Positions 1 through 15,142 of a stretch of DNA of 64,000 nucleotides are shown here, in pieces (position 1 is the stretch's first letter; the number at the start of each line of letters is the position of its first letter). A program made the position numbers and the translations under genes. This DNA is from Polynucleobacter parvulilacunae. GTDB lineage: Bacteria > Pseudomonadota > Gammaproteobacteria > Burkholderiales > Burkholderiaceae. Below the pieces are notes generated by a model. That model ran no database searches, was not told the origin of the DNA, and worked only from the letters and a program-made list of their open reading frames with translations. The stretch lies in contig NZ_JACVPW010000001.1 in the NCBI RefSeq assembly GCF_018881715.1, positions 177,337-241,336 of the forward strand, written 5' to 3'.

Positions 1-2
1 TG

Positions 3-266
3 CAGTCTGCTGGTGAGAAACTCGGCCTGGATACGGAGACAGCACGCAAACTGGCTTATGCCACTCTTGAGGGCGCTACGCAGCTAGCCCATAACTCTGA
101 TGAACATGCTGGCGTCCTACGTGAAAGAGTTACCTCTAAAGGCGGCACTACTGCAGCAGCTCTTGAGGTCATGAAACAACAAGGCTGGCATGAGATTTTA
201 GAAAAAGCGATTGATGCTGCCAGTCAGCGTGGCAAAGCCATGGGTGATGAATTGGGTCAGAACTAG
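3..266 (+). CDS. proC: Pyrroline-5-carboxylate reductase, C-terminal part
   Basis: The window opens inside this gene; the last 87 codons are visible, ending in TAG at 264-266. The enzyme reduces pyrroline-5-carboxylate to proline with NAD(P)H in the cytosol. The visible part is the C-terminal helical dimerisation domain, with the family stretch VTSKGGTT followed by AALEVMKQQGW. The end is typical for ProC, so the gene looks intact upstream of the window. It converges on ubiA, whose stop lies 20 bases away. Identification is from the conserved C-terminal motif only. Confidence 0.88.
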   Translation, partial: QSAGEKLGLDTETARKLAYATLEGATQLAHNSDEHAGVLRERVTSKGGTTAAALEVMKQQGWHEILEKAIDAASQRGKAMGDELGQN

Positions 267-286
267 GAAAAACTAGCTCAGAAAAA

Positions 287-1150
287 CTAATTCAACTTCA
301 AACCCAATACAATTCCCAGAAATAAAAATCCGCCCAGCCAGTTGTTGTGGCGGAATGCTTTAAAGCAATTCTCTCGGCTGCGAGTCGATACCAACTTCAC
401 ATGATAGATAGCGCAAGCTAGTGCTGGGAACCAACCTAATAAAAAATAGTTACTCAAGCTAGCCAATTGCGCTACCCACAGCTGACTTAAAAAGAGCATC
501 CCATAGCTAATTGCAATTGCGATGACATCGTACTGACCGAAAGTAATGGCGGATGTTCTGAGACCTAAGCGCAAGTCATCATCTCGATCAACCATGGCAT
601 AGGCAGTGTCATAGGCAATCGCCCAAAAGATATTCCCAATAAATAGGAACCAAGCCTCTAAAGGAATGAAATCCAAAATAGCGGCGTAGGCCATGGGGAT
701 ACCAAAGCCAAAGGCAATGCCTAAGACAGCTTGAGGCATGGCAAAAAAGCGCTTTGTAAAGGGGTAGATAAAGGCCACTAACAATGCAAGCACCGACAGT
801 TGCTTTGTAAATGCATTCAAAGGCTGAATCAGTAAAAAAGCAATGAAAGCCAATATGCCAGCAATAGCGATAGCCTCTTTGCCAGAAATTTTTCCACTGG
901 TAATCGGACGTCCTTGCGTTCTTTTCACATGGCGATCAAAGTCACGATCGGCATAATCATTAATTGCACAGCCAGCACTGCGCATTAAAAAGGTACCAAG
1001 AGTAAAGATCAGCAGAATAGATAAATCGGGTGTTCCACTGCTTGCCAACCATAAGGCCCAAAGCGTAGGCCACAGCAATAAGAGCGTACCAATCGGCTTA
1101 TCCAGCCTAATAAGGTAGCCATAAGAAATGAAACGCTCTTTTAAATTCAT
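287..1150 (-). CDS. ubiA: 4-hydroxybenzoate polyprenyltransferase
   Basis: Transfers the polyprenyl tail to 4-hydroxybenzoate in the inner membrane, the first membrane step of ubiquinone synthesis. The 287-residue length is normal. Both Asp-rich motifs of the family are present: [11 protein letters not shown] near residue 64, for Mg-diphosphate binding, and [13 protein letters not shown] near residue 180. Hydrophobic segments fill most of the rest, as expected for an eight- or nine-helix intramembrane prenyltransferase. It follows recG by 10 bases on the same strand, so the two are probably co-transcribed. Confidence 0.95.
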   Translation of the reverse strand: MNLKERFISYGYLIRLDKPIGTLLLLWPTLWALWLASSGTPDLSILLIFTLGTFLMRSAGCAINDYADRDFDRHVKRTQGRPITSGKISGKEAIAIAGILAFIAFLLIQPLNAFTKQLSVLALLVAFIYPFTKRFFAMPQAVLGIAFGFGIPMAYAAILDFIPLEAWFLFIGNIFWAIAYDTAYAMVDRDDDLRLGLRTSAITFGQYDVIAIAISYGMLFLSQLWVAQLASLSNYFLLGWFPALACAIYHVKLVSTRSRENCFKAFRHNNWLGGFLFLGIVLGLKLN

Positions 1151-1160
1151 AAGGTAATTA

Positions 1161-3248
1161 TCAAGCTTTTAGAAATTCCGCCCTTGATCCAAGCCAGCGC
1201 TCTAAATGACGCTCTACTAGATCGGTATGCTCAGCAAGCAAACGATCAGCCGCTTGCTGAGCTAACTCAATCAACCAGGCATCACGCTGCAAATCCACAA
1301 AGCGCAACATAGCATCACCTGATTGCTTGGCACCAAGTAACTCACCGGGTCCACGTAGCGATAGATCTCGCTCAGCAATCACAAAGCCGTCTGAAGTCTC
1401 GCGCAAGGTCTGTAAGCGTTCCTTGGCAGCCATTGAGAGTGGCTCAGCGTACATCAAAATACAAACAGAATCCGCAGAACCCCTGCCGACACGCCCACGA
1501 AGTTGATGAATCTGGGCATAACCAAAACGCTCAGCGTGCTCAATAACCATTAATGCCGCATTAGGTACATCAACACCGACTTCAATGACGGTAGTGGCCA
1601 CCAAAAGTTGAATCTCATTTGCTTTGAAGGCCGCCATCACTGCGGCCTTTTCTTCAGCTTTTAATCGACCATGCACTAAGCCAACCTTAAAGTCAGGAAG
1701 CGCTTGTGTAAGCTGCTCAAAACTCTCTACTGCTGTTTGCAATTGCAACACTTCGGATTCTTCAATTAACGGGCAAACCCAATAGGCTTGCAATCCTTTA
1801 GATAGCCAACTTTGCAAACCACCAATCACCTCATCACGCCGACTGGCTTTAACCACCTTAGTAGCAATTGGCTTTCTTCCTGGAGGCAACTCATCAATCA
1901 CGGAAACATCTAAGTCTGCGTAATAGGTCATTGCTAAGGTCCGTGGAATCGGCGTAGCTGACATCATGAGCTGATGACAGTAAAACAATTCTGATCCAAC
2001 CCGCTGCTGAATCTCTAAACGCTGTCTCACACCAAAACGATGTTGCTCATCAATCACAGCGAGACCAAGTTTTGCAAAGCTCACACTCTCCTGAATGAGG
2101 GCATGCGTACCAACAATTAGTTGAGCTTGCCCATTCTCAATCATCTCTTGAGCAAGTCTTTTGTCCTTGGCTTTCAAACTTCCTGACAACCAAGCAATCT
2201 GAACTCCTAAGGGCTCAAACCACTCCTTCATCTTAAGGTAGTGCTGCTCAGCCAAGATCTCAGTAGGCGCCATGATGGCAGCTTGATAGCCATGATCCAT
2301 GACGCGGGCCGCTGCCAAGGCGGCCACTACAGTCTTACCACTACCGACATCCCCTTGTAGGAGTCGGTTCATCGGAAAAGATTTAGAAAGGTCATTGCTA
2401 ATTTCTGACCAAACACGCTCTTGTGCATTTGTTAACTTAAACGGCAAAACTTTCAGTAAGCCCTCTTCAAGATTTGGCTTTTTATTCTTATTTTTTTCTT
2501 CGCTTTTACTTTTTACAAAGCTTGGTGCCTGTCGCTCACGACGGATTGCATGTGCGCGCTTTAATGAGATTTGTTGCGCTAGCAGTTCTTCAAACTGAAC
2601 GCGCCTCCATGCCGGGTGAGTCCGCTCTAGTAAAGATTGTGTATTAGCGTCAGCAGGCGGCTGATGTAAGTAGGTGATTGCTGCTTGTAAATTTGGCCAA
2701 TCATTACTTGGCAACAACTCTGCCATCAATTGTTTAGGCAAAAACTCTGTCAAGCCGTCTTGCAAGCTAGGGTCACGTAAGGCCTGTGTCACTGCTTTAC
2801 GAATAATGGTCTGTGATACCCCAACACTAGCCGGGTAGACCGGAGTCAAACTGGCTGGCAAAGGAGCATCTGGAGCCACAGCTCGCACAGTAGGGTGAAC
2901 CATTTCTGGCCCCTGAAAACCTTCACGTACATCACCACGAACCCGAATATTGACTCCGACAGCCATTTGTTTTTGCTGACTTGGGTAGAAATTCAGAAAG
3001 CGCAGATTTAAGGTCTCAGTCTCATCCTCTATAGTGACGACCATCTGCCTTCTAGGCCGAAATAAGACCTGATTACGGATAACGATGCCCTGGGTCTGCG
3101 CCGATGCAAATCGCCCTTGATGAAGCGCCTCCTCAATGGTAAGCAACTCCGTCTCGTCCTCATAGCGGGATGGCAAGTGCAAAGCAAGGGCCATAGGGCT
3201 GTCTAAACCCATCTTTTGGAGTGTGCTTGGCGCTTGTTTAGTAGTCAT
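1161..3248 (-). CDS. recG: ATP-dependent DNA helicase RecG
   Basis: Branch-migrating helicase that remodels stalled replication forks and Holliday junctions. The 695-residue length matches E. coli RecG. An N-terminal OB-fold wedge domain comes first. It is followed by the helicase core with Walker [10 protein letters not shown], the DEQH box VIDEQHRFG, the SATPIPRT motif and the C-terminal QLRGRVGRG motif VI. A lysine-rich, low-complexity stretch (about residues 245-260) sits between the wedge and the helicase core. It is divergent from queA with only 30 bases between the start codons, so the promoters must overlap. Confidence 0.97.
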   Translation of the reverse strand: MTTKQAPSTLQKMGLDSPMALALHLPSRYEDETELLTIEEALHQGRFASAQTQGIVIRNQVLFRPRRQMVVTIEDETETLNLRFLNFYPSQQKQMAVGVNIRVRGDVREGFQGPEMVHPTVRAVAPDAPLPASLTPVYPASVGVSQTIIRKAVTQALRDPSLQDGLTEFLPKQLMAELLPSNDWPNLQAAITYLHQPPADANTQSLLERTHPAWRRVQFEELLAQQISLKRAHAIRRERQAPSFVKSKSEEKNKNKKPNLEEGLLKVLPFKLTNAQERVWSEISNDLSKSFPMNRLLQGDVGSGKTVVAALAAARVMDHGYQAAIMAPTEILAEQHYLKMKEWFEPLGVQIAWLSGSLKAKDKRLAQEMIENGQAQLIVGTHALIQESVSFAKLGLAVIDEQHRFGVRQRLEIQQRVGSELFYCHQLMMSATPIPRTLAMTYYADLDVSVIDELPPGRKPIATKVVKASRRDEVIGGLQSWLSKGLQAYWVCPLIEESEVLQLQTAVESFEQLTQALPDFKVGLVHGRLKAEEKAAVMAAFKANEIQLLVATTVIEVGVDVPNAALMVIEHAERFGYAQIHQLRGRVGRGSADSVCILMYAEPLSMAAKERLQTLRETSDGFVIAERDLSLRGPGELLGAKQSGDAMLRFVDLQRDAWLIELAQQAADRLLAEHTDLVERHLERWLGSRAEFLKA

Positions 3249-3278
3249 CGTTAAAATCTAATACCTGATGGTAATGCT

Positions 3279-5479
<2,201 letters not shown>

Positions 5480-5485
5480 TAGCCC

Positions 5486-5508
5486 TACAGGGGGCAAAAC
5501 CCCCTGTA
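5486..5508 (+). terminator. GC-rich hairpin after tgt
   Basis: A 9 bp perfect stem (TACAGGGGG / CCCCCTGTA) with a CAAAA loop starts 6 bases after the tgt stop. No T-run follows, so it may be a pause or RNA-end-protecting structure rather than a strict intrinsic terminator. Confidence 0.5.
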
Positions 5509-5613
5509 AGTCACCTCCAAAGCCCCACACAGTTTAGAATTGCGGGTTACGACCTTAGGTTTATTGGTCGAAAAATTCAGCAGTTTTTAATTGGTAATTA
5601 ATGGAGGTTTTGT

Positions 5614-5940
5614 ATGTGGATTAGTAACGCTTTTGCCCAAGCTCCTGCAGCGGGCGTAGATTCTGGTGGCTTGATGAGCTTCCTCCCTTTGATTTTGATG
5701 TTTGCAGTTTTGTACTTCATCATGATTCGCCCACAAATGAAGCGTCAAAAAGAAACTAAAGCCATGCTTGAGTCCTTAGGCGTTGGTGATGAAGTAGTTA
5801 CAGTTGGCGGCATCATGGGCAAAGTAACTGCATTGAAAGACCAAGTTGTTACTGTTGAAATTTCTGCCGGCACTGAAGTGCAAATGCAAAAAGGTGCTAT
5901 CACTACAGTATTGCCAAAAGGCACACTGAAGTCTGCTTAA
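5614..5940 (+). CDS. yajC: Preprotein translocase subunit YajC
   Basis: Small inner-membrane accessory subunit that associates with SecDF and the SecYEG channel. It has 108 residues with one transmembrane segment (about residues 20-40, LPLILMFAVLYFIMI) followed by RPQMKRQKE and the soluble domain with LGVGDEVVTVGGIMGKV. A good GGAGG ribosome binding site precedes the ATG. It is the first gene of a yajC-secD-secF operon, the usual arrangement. Confidence 0.96.
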   Translation: MWISNAFAQAPAAGVDSGGLMSFLPLILMFAVLYFIMIRPQMKRQKETKAMLESLGVGDEVVTVGGIMGKVTALKDQVVTVEISAGTEVQMQKGAITTVLPKGTLKSA

Positions 5941-5965
5941 TTCATCTGTTTAAAAGTATCTCAAT

Positions 5966-7825
5966 ATGAATCGCTATCCTCTCTGGAAATATCTAGTCAT
6001 CGCCGTTGCATTGCTAATCGGCGGACTATATTCATTACCCAATTTCTATGGTGAGGCTCCAGCGGTTCAAGTCTCGTCTGCCAAACCAACCATCAAGGTT
6101 GATTTGGCAACGCAGGCTCGTGTAGAAAAAATTCTGACTGAAGCCAACATTAACAACACCGGTATCTTCTTTGAGCTTGCCGGAAATGTGGGCTCAATCA
6201 AAGTTCGTTTCAATAACACCGATATTCAATTACGTGCACGCGATCTTTTGCAGCAAAAATTAAATACTGATCAAAACGAACCTAGCTATACCGTTGCACT
6301 AAATCTTCTATCCAATACTCCAGGGTGGCTTAATGCAATCAATGCATTGCCAATGCCTTTGGGTCTTGACCTGCGTGGCGGCGTTTACTTCCTGCTTCAA
6401 GTAGATATGAAGGGCGCAGTACAGAAGAAGGTTACCTCTTTGGCAACTGATATTCGTGGTCAATTACGCGATAAGAGCATTCGCCATCAAGGTATTGAGC
6501 GTGGCGCTGATTTCATCTCCATTAATTTTGGCAGCACTGCCGATGCTGAAGCAGCCCGTACAGTATTGATGACTTCCCAGCCAGAGCTGATCTGGCAAGT
6601 AAAGCCTACCGGACTCTCGCCAAAATTAGTTGGGGAATTTAAGCCAACTGCATTAAAAGCAATTCAAGATAACGCTGTTAAACAAAACATCATCACCCTA
6701 AATAAGCGCGTGAATGAATTAGCAGTTAAAGAGCCAGTAATTCAGCAACAAGGTGCTGAGCGCATTGTGGTGCAATTACCAGGCGTTCAAGATACAGCTC
6801 GCGCCAAAGACATCATTGGCCGCACAGCAACCCTAGAATCACGCTTAGCCGATCCTTTAGTTTCGACTATCGGTTTAGGTGAAACACCTCCGCCGGGCAT
6901 GGACACCTTCCGCTTTGGTGAAAATCGTTTAGGTGTATTTAAAAAGTCAGTGATCTTCAGTGGTGATCGCATTACCGATGCAAGCGCCGGCTTTGATCAA
7001 AACCAACATCCTGCCGTAAACATCTCCTTAGATGCTGCTGGTGGTCGCGTGATGCAAGAGGTCACCCGTGAAAATATTGGCAAGCCCATGGGCATGATCT
7101 TGTTTGAAAAAGGTAAAGGTGAGGTACTCACAATTGCCACCATTCAAAGTGAGTTTGGTTCCAAGTTTCAAATTACTGGTCAACCAACTACAGAGAGCGC
7201 GAATGACTTAGCCCTCCTCCTGCGTGCAGGCTCATTGGCAGCGCCAATGGAAATCATTGAAGAACGTACGATTGGACCAAGCCTTGGCGCTGAAAACATT
7301 GAGAAAGGCTTCAAATCCCTCTTAATTGGTTTTAGTGCAATCGCTATTTTCATGATGGTTTACTACTTATTGTTTGGCACATTCTCTGTTGTGGCATTGG
7401 CAGTGAACTTGCTCTTGCTCATTTCGGTGCTGTCCATGCTGCAAGCAACACTCACATTGCCGGGTATTGCCGCGATGGCCTTAGCTCTGGGTATGGCGAT
7501 TGACTCGAACGTATTGATCAACGAACGCATTCGTGAAGAGTTGCGTAATGGCGCCTCTCCACAAACGGCAATCGCAGTAGGTTTCGATAAGGCCTGGGCA
7601 ACTATTTTGGACTCTAACGTAACAACTTTGATTGCTGGTCTCGCTTTGTTGGCGTTTGGATCGGGTCCCATCAAGGGCTTCGCAGTAGTTCACTGCTTAG
7701 GCATTCTGACTTCAATGTTCTCGGCTGTCTTCTTCTCACGTGGCCTTGTCAACCTCTGGTACGGCAGACATAAGAAGATTCAAAAACTCGCTATCGGCCA
7801 AGTTTGGCGCCCACAGGAGAAATAA
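5966..7825 (+). CDS. secD: Protein translocase subunit SecD
   Basis: RND-type membrane protein that uses the proton gradient to pull exported proteins out of the SecYEG channel. It has 619 residues, with an N-terminal membrane helix (residues 8-26), a long periplasmic P1 domain that includes LDLRGGVYFLLQVD, and then a block of membrane helices starting near residue 450 with the conserved LALGMAIDSNVLINERIRE stretch. Length and domain order match proteobacterial SecD. It lies 25 bases after yajC and 3 bases before secF. Confidence 0.97.
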   Translation: MNRYPLWKYLVIAVALLIGGLYSLPNFYGEAPAVQVSSAKPTIKVDLATQARVEKILTEANINNTGIFFELAGNVGSIKVRFNNTDIQLRARDLLQQKLNTDQNEPSYTVALNLLSNTPGWLNAINALPMPLGLDLRGGVYFLLQVDMKGAVQKKVTSLATDIRGQLRDKSIRHQGIERGADFISINFGSTADAEAARTVLMTSQPELIWQVKPTGLSPKLVGEFKPTALKAIQDNAVKQNIITLNKRVNELAVKEPVIQQQGAERIVVQLPGVQDTARAKDIIGRTATLESRLADPLVSTIGLGETPPPGMDTFRFGENRLGVFKKSVIFSGDRITDASAGFDQNQHPAVNISLDAAGGRVMQEVTRENIGKPMGMILFEKGKGEVLTIATIQSEFGSKFQITGQPTTESANDLALLLRAGSLAAPMEIIEERTIGPSLGAENIEKGFKSLLIGFSAIAIFMMVYYLLFGTFSVVALAVNLLLLISVLSMLQATLTLPGIAAMALALGMAIDSNVLINERIREELRNGASPQTAIAVGFDKAWATILDSNVTTLIAGLALLAFGSGPIKGFAVVHCLGILTSMFSAVFFSRGLVNLWYGRHKKIQKLAIGQVWRPQEK

Positions 7826-7828
7826 GCC

Positions 7829-8799
7829 ATGGAATTTTTCAGAATCAAAAAAGACATTCCATTTATGCGCCATGCATTGGTGCTCAATGCAATTTCTTTA
7901 ATTACATTTTTAGCAGCAGTCTTTTTCCTCTGGCATAACGGCCTGCATCTTTCCATTGAATTTACCGGTGGTACGGTGATGGAGGTTAGCTATCCACAGA
8001 CAGCGCCTCTAGACTCTATTCGCGCCAAGGTTGAGAAGCTCGGCTATGCAGATACCCAGATTCAGAACTTTGGTAGCTCACGCGATGTCATGATCCGCCT
8101 GCCATTGCAAAAAGATGCTGAAGGCAAGTTGATTTCCTCTGCAGACCAAAGCACTGCAGTAATGCAAGCCTTGGATACAGCCACAACTGGCGTAAAACTA
8201 CAGCGTGTGGAGTTTGTTGGACCACAGGTTGGGCGTGAATTGGCAATGGACGGATTGATGGCCCTGCTATTTGTGATCATCGGTATCGTGGTTTACCTCT
8301 CCTTCCGCTTTGAGTGGAAGTTTGCGGTTGCAGGCATCATCGCGAACTTGCATGACATCGTGATCATTCTGGGTTTCTTCGCATTCTTCCAGTGGGAGTT
8401 CTCCCTCTCCGTTCTGGCGGCTGTTCTGGCAGTTCTAGGCTACTCAGTCAATGAATCCGTGGTGATCTTTGACCGTATTCGTGAGAACTTCCGCAAGTAC
8501 CGCAAGATGAACACTCGCGAAATCATTGATAACGCGATCACTAGCACCATTAGTCGTACCGTCATTACCCACGGCAGTACTGAGATGATGGTTTTGGCAA
8601 TGCTGGTCTTTGGCGGTCCAACGCTCTTCTATTTCGCCTTGGCACTAACCATTGGTATTTTGTTTGGTATCTACTCCTCAGTCTTCGTTGCTGCAGCACT
8701 TGCTATGTGGCTTGGTGTTACACGAGAAGATTTAGTCAAGGGCGATAAAAAGCCAGATGACAATGCCCGTAACGATGACCCCAACTTCGGGGCGCGGGT

Positions 8800-8803
<4 letters not shown>
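7829..8803 (+). CDS. secF: Protein translocase subunit SecF
   Basis: Partner of SecD in the proton-driven translocation complex. The 324 residues begin with a cytosolic stub and a first membrane helix, followed by the periplasmic domain with IEFTGGTVMEV. A helical bundle follows with LGYSVNESVVIFDRIRENF and SRTVITHGSTEMMVL, typical of SecF. The C-terminal tail after residue 300 is polar (GDKKPDDNARND). The stop overlaps the convergent waaA stop by 4 bases. Confidence 0.97.
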
Positions 8804-11609
<2,806 letters not shown>

Positions 11610-11632
11610 TTAGGATAGCTATACTTAGACCT

Positions 11633-12247
11633 ATGAAACTTATCGGATCCCTCACTAGCCCCTACGTACGCAAGGTACGTATTGTTTTTAACGAGAAAAA
11701 GGTCGATGTAGACCTCGAATTAGAGAATGTCTGGGCTACAGACACCAAAATCAGCTCTACAAACCCCTTGGGGAAGGTCCCCTGCCTGATTGCTGACGAT
11801 GGAGAGGCCATCTATGACTCCCGTGTCATCGCTGAATATGCCGACGGCCTAAGCCCAGTTAGCAAGCTTATCCCTGCGGATAACCGCGAGCGTGCAGCCG
11901 TCAAAACCTGGGAAGCTCTGGCCGATGGAATTATGGATGCCGGTATTTTGGCTCGTTTAGAGCGCACCTTGCGTCCAGCTGAGCAACAAAGCCAAACTTG
12001 GTATGACCGCCAAATGGGCAAAATTGATGCAGCCCTTCGTCAAATGTCTGAACAACTTGGTGAGAATGCCTGGTGTCAAAGCAACCAAATGACATTGGCC
12101 GACATCGCCGTAGGTTGCGCAATTGGTTATTTATTGTTTCGCTTTCCGGAAGTGAAATGGCAAACGCAATATCCAAACTTAGACCGCTTGTATCAAAAGT
12201 TATTACAACGACCTTCGTTTATTGAAACTGAACCACCTGCTGCCTAG
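11633..12247 (+). CDS. Glutathione S-transferase family protein
   Basis: The start at 11633 gives 204 residues beginning MKLIGSLTSPYVRKVRI, a normal GST beginning. An upstream in-frame ATG at 11582 would add 17 unlikely residues. The N-terminal thioredoxin-like domain has SPYVRKV at the usual catalytic Ser/Cys position, the cis-Pro loop GKVPCLI and the substrate-gamma-Glu motif YDSRVIAEY. A C-terminal all-helical domain with MTLADIAVGCAIGYLLFR follows. It probably conjugates glutathione to electrophiles or reduces peroxides; the substrate cannot be told from sequence. Confidence 0.88.
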   Translation: MKLIGSLTSPYVRKVRIVFNEKKVDVDLELENVWATDTKISSTNPLGKVPCLIADDGEAIYDSRVIAEYADGLSPVSKLIPADNRERAAVKTWEALADGIMDAGILARLERTLRPAEQQSQTWYDRQMGKIDAALRQMSEQLGENAWCQSNQMTLADIAVGCAIGYLLFRFPEVKWQTQYPNLDRLYQKLLQRPSFIETEPPAA

Positions 12248-12265
12248 TCAAGCTGCAGCTTCATT

Positions 12266-12297
12266 AAAAAAGCCAATCAGTTTTGATTGGCTTTTTT
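12266..12297. terminator. Bidirectional intrinsic terminator between GST and mnmA
   Basis: A 7 bp stem GCCAATC / GATTGGC with a six-base loop is flanked by A6 on the left and T6 on the right, so it can end transcription from both convergent genes. Confidence 0.9.
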
Positions 12298-12326
12298 GTA
12301 TTCACTATCAGAAAATTTAAATTTGA

Positions 12327-13442
12327 TTATGCGGAAATAATTCCGCCACCCAAACAAATATCACCGTCATAAAGAACGGCAGATTGTCCGGGAGTAACAG
12401 CCCACTGCGCGTCCGGAAAACTTAAATCAAAACTCAGTGCTTCATTACCTGCACTTAAGACGCAAGCAGAGTCAGCTTGACGATAACGTGTCTTCGCTGA
12501 ATAACTTCCAGGTGTTGGAGCTTGACCAGATACCCAACTTGCGTCCATAGCAGCTAGCTTGTTAGCCAATAACCACGGGTGTTCGTGGCCTTGCGCTACA
12601 TATAGAGTGTTATTCGGAATATCCTTGCGCGCAACATACCAAGCATCACCATTGCCGTCTTGGCTGCCGCCCAAACCAATACCTTTGCGTTGACCTAAGG
12701 TAAAGAATGCCAATCCCATATGCTCGCCAACAGTCTTTCCCTCTGGCGTTTTAATCGGGCCTGGTACTCGCGGTAAATAACGATTTAAGAATTCTCTAAA
12801 AGGACGCTCGCCAATAAAACAGATTCCGGTGGAGTCTTTCTTTTTAGCATTATGCAAACCAATTTGCTCTGCGATTTTTCTGACTTCTGTCTTTGGAATT
12901 TCTCCAAGTGGGAACATCACATTAGCTAATTGTTGCTGCGTTAAGCGATGCAAGAAATAACTTTGATCTTTGCTTGCATCAACTGCTTTCAATAACTGGA
13001 CTTTGCCACCTTCATGACGGACACGCGCATAGTGCCCTGTTGCAATAGCATCGGCGCCCAAACTCATGGCGTGATCTAAGAAGGCCTTAAATTTAATTTC
13101 AGCGTTACATAAAACATCGGGATTGGGTGTTCGCCCTGCAGCGTATTCACGCAAGAAATCAGCAAATACGCGTTCACGATACTCAGCAGCGAAATTGACT
13201 GCCTCGACGTCGATTCCGATCATATCGGCCACGGAGACAACATCCAACCAATCCTGTCGAGCCGAACAGTACTCGTCGTTATCGTCATCCTCCCAATTTT
13301 TCATAAAAAGGCCAATAACTTCAAAGCCTTGCTCCTTGAGCATCCAGGCAGCAACCGACGAATCTACCCCTCCAGACATGCCAATAACGACTTTCTTGGT
13401 CTGGGAAGACGGGATTGCGGAAGAATTGAGCGGGATCATCAA
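12327..13442 (-). CDS. mnmA: tRNA-specific 2-thiouridylase
   Basis: Puts sulfur on uridine 34 of Lys, Glu and Gln tRNAs. The 371 residues contain the PP-loop [15 protein letters not shown] near residue 22. The two catalytic cysteines are in [12 protein letters not shown] and [17 protein letters not shown] and [10 protein letters not shown] are also family marks. The N-terminus has a short non-conserved leader before the PP-loop; a start a few codons later is possible. It lies divergent from pntAA across a 173 bp gap. Confidence 0.96.
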   Translation of the reverse strand: MMIPLNSSAIPSSQTKKVVIGMSGGVDSSVAAWMLKEQGFEVIGLFMKNWEDDDNDEYCSARQDWLDVVSVADMIGIDVEAVNFAAEYRERVFADFLREYAAGRTPNPDVLCNAEIKFKAFLDHAMSLGADAIATGHYARVRHEGGKVQLLKAVDASKDQSYFLHRLTQQQLANVMFPLGEIPKTEVRKIAEQIGLHNAKKKDSTGICFIGERPFREFLNRYLPRVPGPIKTPEGKTVGEHMGLAFFTLGQRKGIGLGGSQDGNGDAWYVARKDIPNNTLYVAQGHEHPWLLANKLAAMDASWVSGQAPTPGSYSAKTRYRQADSACVLSAGNEALSFDLSFPDAQWAVTPGQSAVLYDGDICLGGGIISA

Positions 13443-13615
13443 AAAATGCGAGAATTCAATATAAGCTTACAGACCATATTGTAGAAGTCTTAGCCTGAAT
13501 TCACAGGATTTTGGGCAAAAACCAAGCAAACGGACTTAGGGGTAAGTAAATAGGCGCAATGAGCCCTATTTAACTAAAATAGATTTTTTATAAATTTTGC
13601 TTTTGGAGACATGCC

Positions 13616-14746
13616 ATGCGCATAGGAGTACCACTGGAAACAAGGCCTGGGGAAACTCGAGTAGCCGCCACACCAGAAACCGTTAAAAAATTCATCGGTC
13701 AAGGTCATACCGTCGTCATCCAAAAAGACGCCGGATTAAAAGCAAGTCAACCTGACTCCGCATATGAAGCTGTAGGCGCAACCATTGGTAGCGCTGCAGA
13801 TGCATTCGGCGCAGAGATTGTTCTTAAGGTACGCGCTCCTGAAGCAGCAGAACTGAAGCAAATTAAATCGGGTGCCGTTCTCCTGGGAATGTTGGACCCA
13901 TTTGATAACGACATGATTGCAGCAATGGCTGCTCAAGGTGTTACTGCTTTCTCCTTAGAGGCTGCACCACGCACAACGCGTGCGCAAAGCATGGACGTAT
14001 TGTCATCCCAAGCAAACATTGCTGGATACAAAGCAGTTATGGTTGCTGCAAATGAATATCAACGCTTTATGCCAATGCTGATGACTGCTGCTGGCACTGT
14101 TAAAGCAGCACGTGTATTGATCTTGGGTGCTGGCGTTGCAGGCTTGCAAGCAATTGCTACGGCAAAACGTCTTGGTGCCGTGATTGAAGCATCTGATGTG
14201 CGTCCGGCCGCTAAAGAACAAATCGAATCTTTAGGCGCTAAGTTTGTTGACGTTCCTTATGAAACTGACGAAGAGCGCGAGATTGCTCAAGGCGTTGGTG
14301 GCTATGCCCGCCCAATGCCTGAAGCTTGGATGAAGCGCCAAGCAGCCTTGGTTGCAGAACGCGCCCAACAAGCTGACATCGTCATTACTACTGCATTAAT
14401 TCCGGGACGTAAGCCACCAGTACTGCTGCATAGCGACACTGTTGCCAATATGAAGCCAGGCTCGATCGTGATCGACTTAGCTGCAGGCAAAGGTGATAAC
14501 GGTTCAGGTAACTGCCCATTAACGCAAGCAGACAAAGTGGTTGATGTGAATGGCGTGAAGATTGTTGGCTATACCAATTTAGCCAGCATGGTTGGTGCTG
14601 ATGCTTCTGCGCTCTACTCACGTAACTTGCTCGACTTCATGAAACTCATTATCGATAAAGATGCGAAGTTGGTTATCCCAAGTGATGATGACATCGTTAC
14701 CGCTTGCTTAATGTGTCGTGATGGCCAAGCCATCCGCAAAAACTAA
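13616..14746 (+). CDS. pntAA: NAD(P) transhydrogenase subunit alpha, soluble part
   Basis: NAD(H)-binding domain I of the proton-pumping transhydrogenase, which makes NADPH from NADH at the inner membrane. It has 376 residues, beginning MRIGVPLETRPGETRVAATP, with the nucleotide fold LILGAGVAGLQAIATAKRLGA and KPPVLLHSDTVANMKPGS. It is not fused to the membrane part, as in Rhodospirillum rubrum and most Burkholderiales but unlike E. coli. A TTTTGGAGAC ribosome site precedes the ATG. First gene of the pntAA-pntAB-pntB operon. Confidence 0.96.
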   Translation: MRIGVPLETRPGETRVAATPETVKKFIGQGHTVVIQKDAGLKASQPDSAYEAVGATIGSAADAFGAEIVLKVRAPEAAELKQIKSGAVLLGMLDPFDNDMIAAMAAQGVTAFSLEAAPRTTRAQSMDVLSSQANIAGYKAVMVAANEYQRFMPMLMTAAGTVKAARVLILGAGVAGLQAIATAKRLGAVIEASDVRPAAKEQIESLGAKFVDVPYETDEEREIAQGVGGYARPMPEAWMKRQAALVAERAQQADIVITTALIPGRKPPVLLHSDTVANMKPGSIVIDLAAGKGDNGSGNCPLTQADKVVDVNGVKIVGYTNLASMVGADASALYSRNLLDFMKLIIDKDAKLVIPSDDDIVTACLMCRDGQAIRKN

Positions 14747-14770
14747 TAGTAAAAATACTAAGGAAACACT

Positions 14771-15109
14771 ATGGATCTCGCTGCCTTTCAAAGCATCCTC
14801 ACCGTTCAAAACATTACCGTGTTTGTATTGGCCATTTTTGTTGGCTACCACGTTGTTTGGAACGTAACCCCAGCATTGCATACGCCTTTGATGGCTGTTA
14901 CTAATGCGATCTCCGGAATCATCATTGTTGGCGCCTTACTGCAAACCGAAGTGATCGGTGGCGATGAAATCACCCTCACCAGCATCATTGGTGCAGTTGC
15001 GGTATTCCTAGCCTCTATTAATATTTTTGGTGGCTTTATGGTCACCCGTCGCATGCTTGAGATGTTCAAGAAAAAAGCGCCTAAGGCTGATGCGGCTGGA
15101 ACTAAATAA
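14771..15109 (+). CDS. pntAB: NAD(P) transhydrogenase subunit alpha, membrane part
   Basis: Small membrane component of the alpha side of the transhydrogenase. It has 112 residues with about three or four hydrophobic segments, including [18 protein letters not shown], the conserved [18 protein letters not shown] and a final [23 protein letters not shown]. It lies 24 bases after pntAA and 33 before pntB. Confidence 0.96.
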   Translation: MDLAAFQSILTVQNITVFVLAIFVGYHVVWNVTPALHTPLMAVTNAISGIIIVGALLQTEVIGGDEITLTSIIGAVAVFLASINIFGGFMVTRRMLEMFKKKAPKADAAGTK

Positions 15110-15142
15110 ACCTAGAATAAGACCAATACAGAAACCAAAACT

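Noticed and set aside
2299..2598. 99-codon open frame antisense to recG
   Set aside because: Mirror of the helicase Walker A and lysine-rich region; no independent signals.
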